Assembly (NCBI GenBank): GCA_017938795.1
Contig: JAGBAV010000099.1
Location: 20,335-84,334, forward strand
Length of the DNA: 64,000 bases
Direction: 5' to 3'
Origin: Clostridia bacterium
Lineage (GTDB): Bacteria; Bacillota; Clostridia; Christensenellales; Aristaeellaceae
Shown here: piece by piece, positions 61,067 through 64,000 of the stretch
Position numbering within the stretch: position 1 is the first letter of the stretch
Layout of the letters: each line of letters opens with the position of its first letter
Program-made: the position numbers and the translations under genes
The notes under the pieces: generated by a model
The model's input: the letters and a program-made list of their open reading frames with translations, nothing else
Told to the model about the DNA's origin: nothing
Databases searched by the model: none

Positions 61067-61069
61067 CGC

Positions 61070-61816
61070 TCACCCCAGCCCCAGATCCATCGCCGCCATC
61101 AGCGCATAGCCGACCATCAGCGCCGCCATGCCCGCTCTGTCCTGCGCGGCGTCGGGGATCATCTCCGCCGCGACGACGAACATCATCGCCCCTGCCGCAG
61201 CGGCCATCATGACCGGCACAGCCGGCGCAAACAGGGACGCCGCCAGCGCAGCTGCCATGCCCGCCGCAGGCTCCACCACGCCGGACAGCGCGCCAAGGAC
61301 AAAGCTGCGCCCCCGGCTCATCCCCGCGGCACGCAGCGGAAGGGCGATCGCCGCGCCCTCCGGGATATTCTGCAGCCCGACGCCCAGCGCGAGCGCCATC
61401 GCGCCCGCAGCGGCTCCGCGCCCGCGCGCCGCCATGGCCAGCGTCAGCCCGACGAGCATGCCCTCCGGGATGTTATGCAGCGTCACGGCGGAGAAGAGCA
61501 GCGCGCGCCGCCGAGCCTCCTCGCCGGCATCCGCCATCCGCCGCTCCAGCGCGGCGTCCAGCAGCAGCATCAGCGCCGCCCCGAAGGGAAAGCCGAGCAG
61601 CGCCGCTGCAAAGCCCGCCTCCCCCGCCATCTCCGCCGCCGGAGCGAGCAGGCTGAAGGCGCAGGCCGCCGCCATCACCCCCGCCGCAAAGCCAAAGCAT
61701 ATCCGCCGCGCACGGCTGCTTACATCACCGCGGAATACAAAAACGAGCGCTGCCCCCAGCGCCGTCAGCGCAAACGTCATCAAGGTACCGCCCGCGGCCC
61801 AAAGAAAAGACCTCAT
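61070..61816 (-). CDS. ZIP family metal transporter
   Basis: A 248-residue membrane protein with eight helices. The metal-binding helices are ALLFSAVTLHNIPEGM (HNxPEG) and LGVGLQNIPEGAAI (the second, Q in place of H), with GVVEPAAGM before them. ZIP proteins bring Zn2+, Fe2+ or Mn2+ into the cytoplasm. ATG 61816 follows GAGGTGG. It lies between the iron-associated genes and recO. Confidence 0.92.
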   Translation of the reverse strand: MRSFLWAAGGTLMTFALTALGAALVFVFRGDVSSRARRICFGFAAGVMAAACAFSLLAPAAEMAGEAGFAAALLGFPFGAALMLLLDAALERRMADAGEEARRRALLFSAVTLHNIPEGMLVGLTLAMAARGRGAAAGAMALALGVGLQNIPEGAAIALPLRAAGMSRGRSFVLGALSGVVEPAAGMAAALAASLFAPAVPVMMAAAAGAMMFVVAAEMIPDAAQDRAGMAALMVGYALMAAMDLGLG

Positions 61817-61881
61817 CGTACCACCTCGCTTACAAGCGTATGCGCGAGGGGACGATGAGGTTCTGTATGATCTATGCGGCG

Positions 61882-62052
61882 TCAGGCCTTCCCGCCGCCG
61901 CAGCCGCAGCCATCCGCCTTTTGGCTGTGCGGGCAATTGCCGCCGGCGGGGCAGCCGATGCACTTCGCGCCGTTCTTCTTGGCGCGGATGATGTAGGCGA
62001 CAGCGCCGCCCACAATCGCAAGCAGCAGAACGGTCGCAATGAGATTGGTCAT
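61882..62052 (-). CDS. FeoB-associated Cys-rich membrane protein
   Basis: A 56-residue protein: one membrane helix (LIATVLLLAIVGGAVAYII) and a tail with C31, C34, C40 and further Cys in CGCGGG, GAKCIGCPAGGNC. It fits FeoB-associated Cys-rich proteins. It lies 27 bases behind the feoB remnant and would join in ferrous iron uptake if that is functional. Confidence 0.8.
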   Translation of the reverse strand: MTNLIATVLLLAIVGGAVAYIIRAKKNGAKCIGCPAGGNCPHSQKADGCGCGGGKA

Positions 62053-62079
62053 AGAAATGCCTCCTTTGGACAGGTCAGG

Positions 62080-63912
62080 TTACTTCGCCTTCTTCGCGGC
62101 GTACTCGGCCTTGACCTTCGCGTCAGCGTCACGGATCAGCCTGACGATGAACGCCGCGATCGCGGCGACCACGACAAGCCCCGGGAGGAAGCCCGCGCCG
62201 AAGCTGCCGGTGGTAATCAGCGTGCCGATCTGGTAGACGAAGTAAGCGACGGTGAAGCCGGTGGCAAACTGCAGCGCAATGCCTCCCCAGAACCACTTGC
62301 GGTCCTTGATCTCGGAGTTCATCGCGCCCAGCGCAGCGAAGCACGGCGGGGTGAAGAGGTTGAACATCAGGTACGCCAGCGCGGCAACCTTGGTGATCGC
62401 AAAGACGGTGGCGACCTCGGTGCCGGCGCCCTCCATCAGGGCCAGCTCCTCGGTGTCAATCAGGTTCTCAAGGCCGACAAAGCAGACGGCCAGCGTACCG
62501 ACGACATTCTCCTTGGCGATGAAGCCGGTGACAGCGGCGGCAGCCATCTGCCAGGAGGCGACACCGATGATCGGGATCAGCAGGTAGGAGAACGGGCGGG
62601 CAATGGAGGCGAGAATGGAAGCATCCGCCGCCTCGGCGAGGGCGAAGCTCCACGTGAAGGTCTGCATGATCTGTACCGCGGTGTTGCACACGAGGATGAC
62701 CGTGCCGGCCTTGACGATGTACGCCCAGCCGCGGGAGCACATGGACAGGAACGCGCGCTTGACGGAGGGGATCTTGTACTCCGGCAGCTCGATGATGAAG
62801 AAGGACTTGCGGTTCTTGTGGCCGGCGATCTTATTGACCAGCAGCGCGCCGAAGAAGATGAGGGCAATGCCGACGAAGTACATCAGCGTGCCCACCCAGG
62901 AGGCGTCCGCAAAGAACGCGCCGGCGAACAGGGCGATGACCGGGAGCTTCGCGCCGCAGGGCATGAACGGGGTCAGCATGGCGGTGGCCCTGCGCTCGCG
63001 CTCGTTGCGGATGGTGCGGCAGGCCATGACGCCGGGGATGGCGCAGCCCGTGCCGATGACGAACGGGATGACGCTCTTGCCGGAGAGGCCGACCTTCTTG
63101 AAGATCGGGTCCAGCACGACGGAGACGCGGGCCATGTAGCCGCAGTCCTCCAGCAGCGCGATCAGGAAATACATGACCATGACCAGCGGCAGGAAGCCGA
63201 CAACCGCGCCGACGCCGCCGATGATACCGTCCACCAGCAGGGCCTGCAGCAGCGGATGCGCATTCTCCAGCATGCCGGCAGCCATCTCCTGGAAGCCCTC
63301 GATCCAGCCGACCAGCGTATCGGCGAGGAACGGGCCGAAGGAGGACTGGGAGATATCGAACACGAGGAACATCACCACGGCGAAGATCGGGATACCCAGC
63401 CACGGGTTGGTGAGCACGGCGTCGATCCTGTCCTGGCTGTTCCTGTCCCTGGTGAGGACCTTGCGGGTCTCGACCCTGGCGACGATCTCGTTGACGAAGG
63501 CAAAGCGCTTCCTGTCGGCGGCCTCGACGGCAGCCTTGCTGCCAAGGTCGATGTCGCCCTGCACATACGGCGCCTTCTGGCCCTTGCCCGCGAGGGAAGC
63601 GGCGGTCTTCACCAGCTGCTCAAGGCCGTTGTGGCCGGAGGCGGTGGAGATCGTCTCCACAACCGGGCAGCCCAGCTTCGCGGACAGCGCCGCGGCGTCG
63701 ATCTTCGTCTCCTTCTTCTGGTTGACGTCGCTCTTGTTGAGCGCGACGACGACCGGCACGCCCAGCTCCAGCAGCTGGGTGGTGAAGAAGAGGCTGCGGC
63801 TCAGGTTCGTCGCGTCGACGATGTTGATGATGACGTCCGGGTTCTCGTTGCGGACGTAGCTGCTGGTGATGCTCTCCTCGGACGTGAACGGGGATACAAA
63901 AGAAACTGACAC
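62080..63912 (-). CDS. feoB: Ferrous iron transporter FeoB, 5'-truncated
   Basis: A large part of FeoB (610 codons as read). The G-domain G4 (ALNKSD) and later regions and all membrane helices (Gate repeats, MARVSVVLDPIFKKVG, IGTGCAIPGVMACRTIRN) are present. The N-terminal P-loop GxxGxGKT and the DxPG region are absent: homology begins at VSPFTSEES, directly at the start of a foreign sequence near 63898. GTP hydrolysis is needed for transport, so the protein is probably inactive. The five residues MSVSF are supplied by the inserted DNA. Confidence 0.85.
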   Translation of the reverse strand: MSVSFVSPFTSEESITSSYVRNENPDVIINIVDATNLSRSLFFTTQLLELGVPVVVALNKSDVNQKKETKIDAAALSAKLGCPVVETISTASGHNGLEQLVKTAASLAGKGQKAPYVQGDIDLGSKAAVEAADRKRFAFVNEIVARVETRKVLTRDRNSQDRIDAVLTNPWLGIPIFAVVMFLVFDISQSSFGPFLADTLVGWIEGFQEMAAGMLENAHPLLQALLVDGIIGGVGAVVGFLPLVMVMYFLIALLEDCGYMARVSVVLDPIFKKVGLSGKSVIPFVIGTGCAIPGVMACRTIRNERERRATAMLTPFMPCGAKLPVIALFAGAFFADASWVGTLMYFVGIALIFFGALLVNKIAGHKNRKSFFIIELPEYKIPSVKRAFLSMCSRGWAYIVKAGTVILVCNTAVQIMQTFTWSFALAEAADASILASIARPFSYLLIPIIGVASWQMAAAAVTGFIAKENVVGTLAVCFVGLENLIDTEELALMEGAGTEVATVFAITKVAALAYLMFNLFTPPCFAALGAMNSEIKDRKWFWGGIALQFATGFTVAYFVYQIGTLITTGSFGAGFLPGLVVVAAIAAFIVRLIRDADAKVKAEYAAKKAK

Positions 63913-64000
63913 CTCGGCCTAAAAATCAGAACCTGAGGTGTCAGTATTTTTTTTACTTATCTTCAAAGCAGAGAGTTCATCCGGGCCAAGTACTTGCCTA
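63898..64000. mobile_element. Boundary of an inserted element in feoB
   Basis: Homology to feoB stops at about 63898. Beyond it lies an A/T-rich sequence with perfect arms CTGACACCTC (63906-63915) and GAGGTGTCAG (63935-63944), then a T run, which can be an insertion-sequence end or a terminator. On the minus strand a frame closes with KYLARMNSLL and a stop, like the end of a transposase; this is only suggestive. The element continues past the window. Confidence 0.5.

Noticed and set aside
60077-61858. 593-residue plus-strand frame over the recO/ZIP region
   Set aside because: It overlaps three supported minus-strand genes and has shadow-type composition.

Overview
The window looks like a chromosomal segment of a GC-rich, spore-lineage Clostridia-type Bacillota, probably an anaerobe. 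The signs are yabP-yabQ-divIC sporulation/division genes, strong AGGAGG ribosome sites, TTGACA/TATAAT promoters with 16-17 bp spacers, an oxaloacetate-decarboxylase-type Na+ pump subunit, YfhO, YkvI, a ZIP transporter and feoB. I cannot name the species. From about 20.1 kb onward it is ordinary core genome, GC-rich and mostly coded on the minus strand. The first 20.1 kb are lower in GC, coded mostly on the plus strand, and end at the 3' end of a tRNA-Met gene, so they form a genomic island.

Island, 1-20143. It opens with a small HTH regulator and an overlapping pair of an AAA ATPase and a DUF4276 (TOPRIM-like) protein, a common defence-type pairing. The main content is a tightly packed seven-gene plus-strand operon (2304-17405): an unrecognised 1160-residue multidomain protein; a PAPS-reductase/DndC-like protein fused to a ferredoxin-like module and a DUF4007-like tail (BrxP); a giant BrxC-like P-loop ATPase; a PglZ-domain protein; a short BrxL-like AAA+ protein; a 65-residue protein with two CxxC pairs; and a DndA/IscS-type cysteine desulfurase. 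There is no PglX methyltransferase and no DndB/D/E. This fits type 4 BREX, in which sulfur chemistry (putative DNA phosphorothioation) would replace methylation as the self mark, here with its own sulfur donor.

Between the operon and the tRNA genes lie decayed pieces (flavodoxin, serine-recombinase HTH), a 46 bp copy of the tRNA-Met 3' end (18083-18128) repeating the true one (20098-20143), two membrane-protein genes and four TGTGACA heptamers. Together they outline a small nested element inside the island edge.

Core region. 20.1-25.5 kb: tRNA-Met, tRNA-fMet, Ppx/GppA, DivIC, YabQ, YabP, a solute-binding protein and a lipid-linked-sugar flippase. 25.6-31.7 kb: a serine beta-lactamase-like hydrolase, Gfo/Idh/MocA oxidoreductase, an OadB pump subunit with its tiny partner, and a ferritin-like protein. 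32-35.6 kb: two AEC transporters around a DUF362 ferredoxin-like protein, then HU. 35.7-51.2 kb: housekeeping genes (mazG, glycosyltransferases, coaD, rsmD, folate cyclo-ligase, alr, rlmH, trpS) with membrane proteins and a catalytically dead M1-like peptidase. 51.3-55.1 kb: an NrdD-like mini-protein and a three-gene cluster of LRR protein, radical SAM/SPASM enzyme and a small Gly/Ser/Asn-tailed protein that could be a RiPP system. 55.3-64 kb: YfhO, Sir2, RecO, ZIP, a FeoB-associated Cys-rich peptide, and a feoB that loses its GTPase P-loop at about 63.9 kb where foreign sequence begins.
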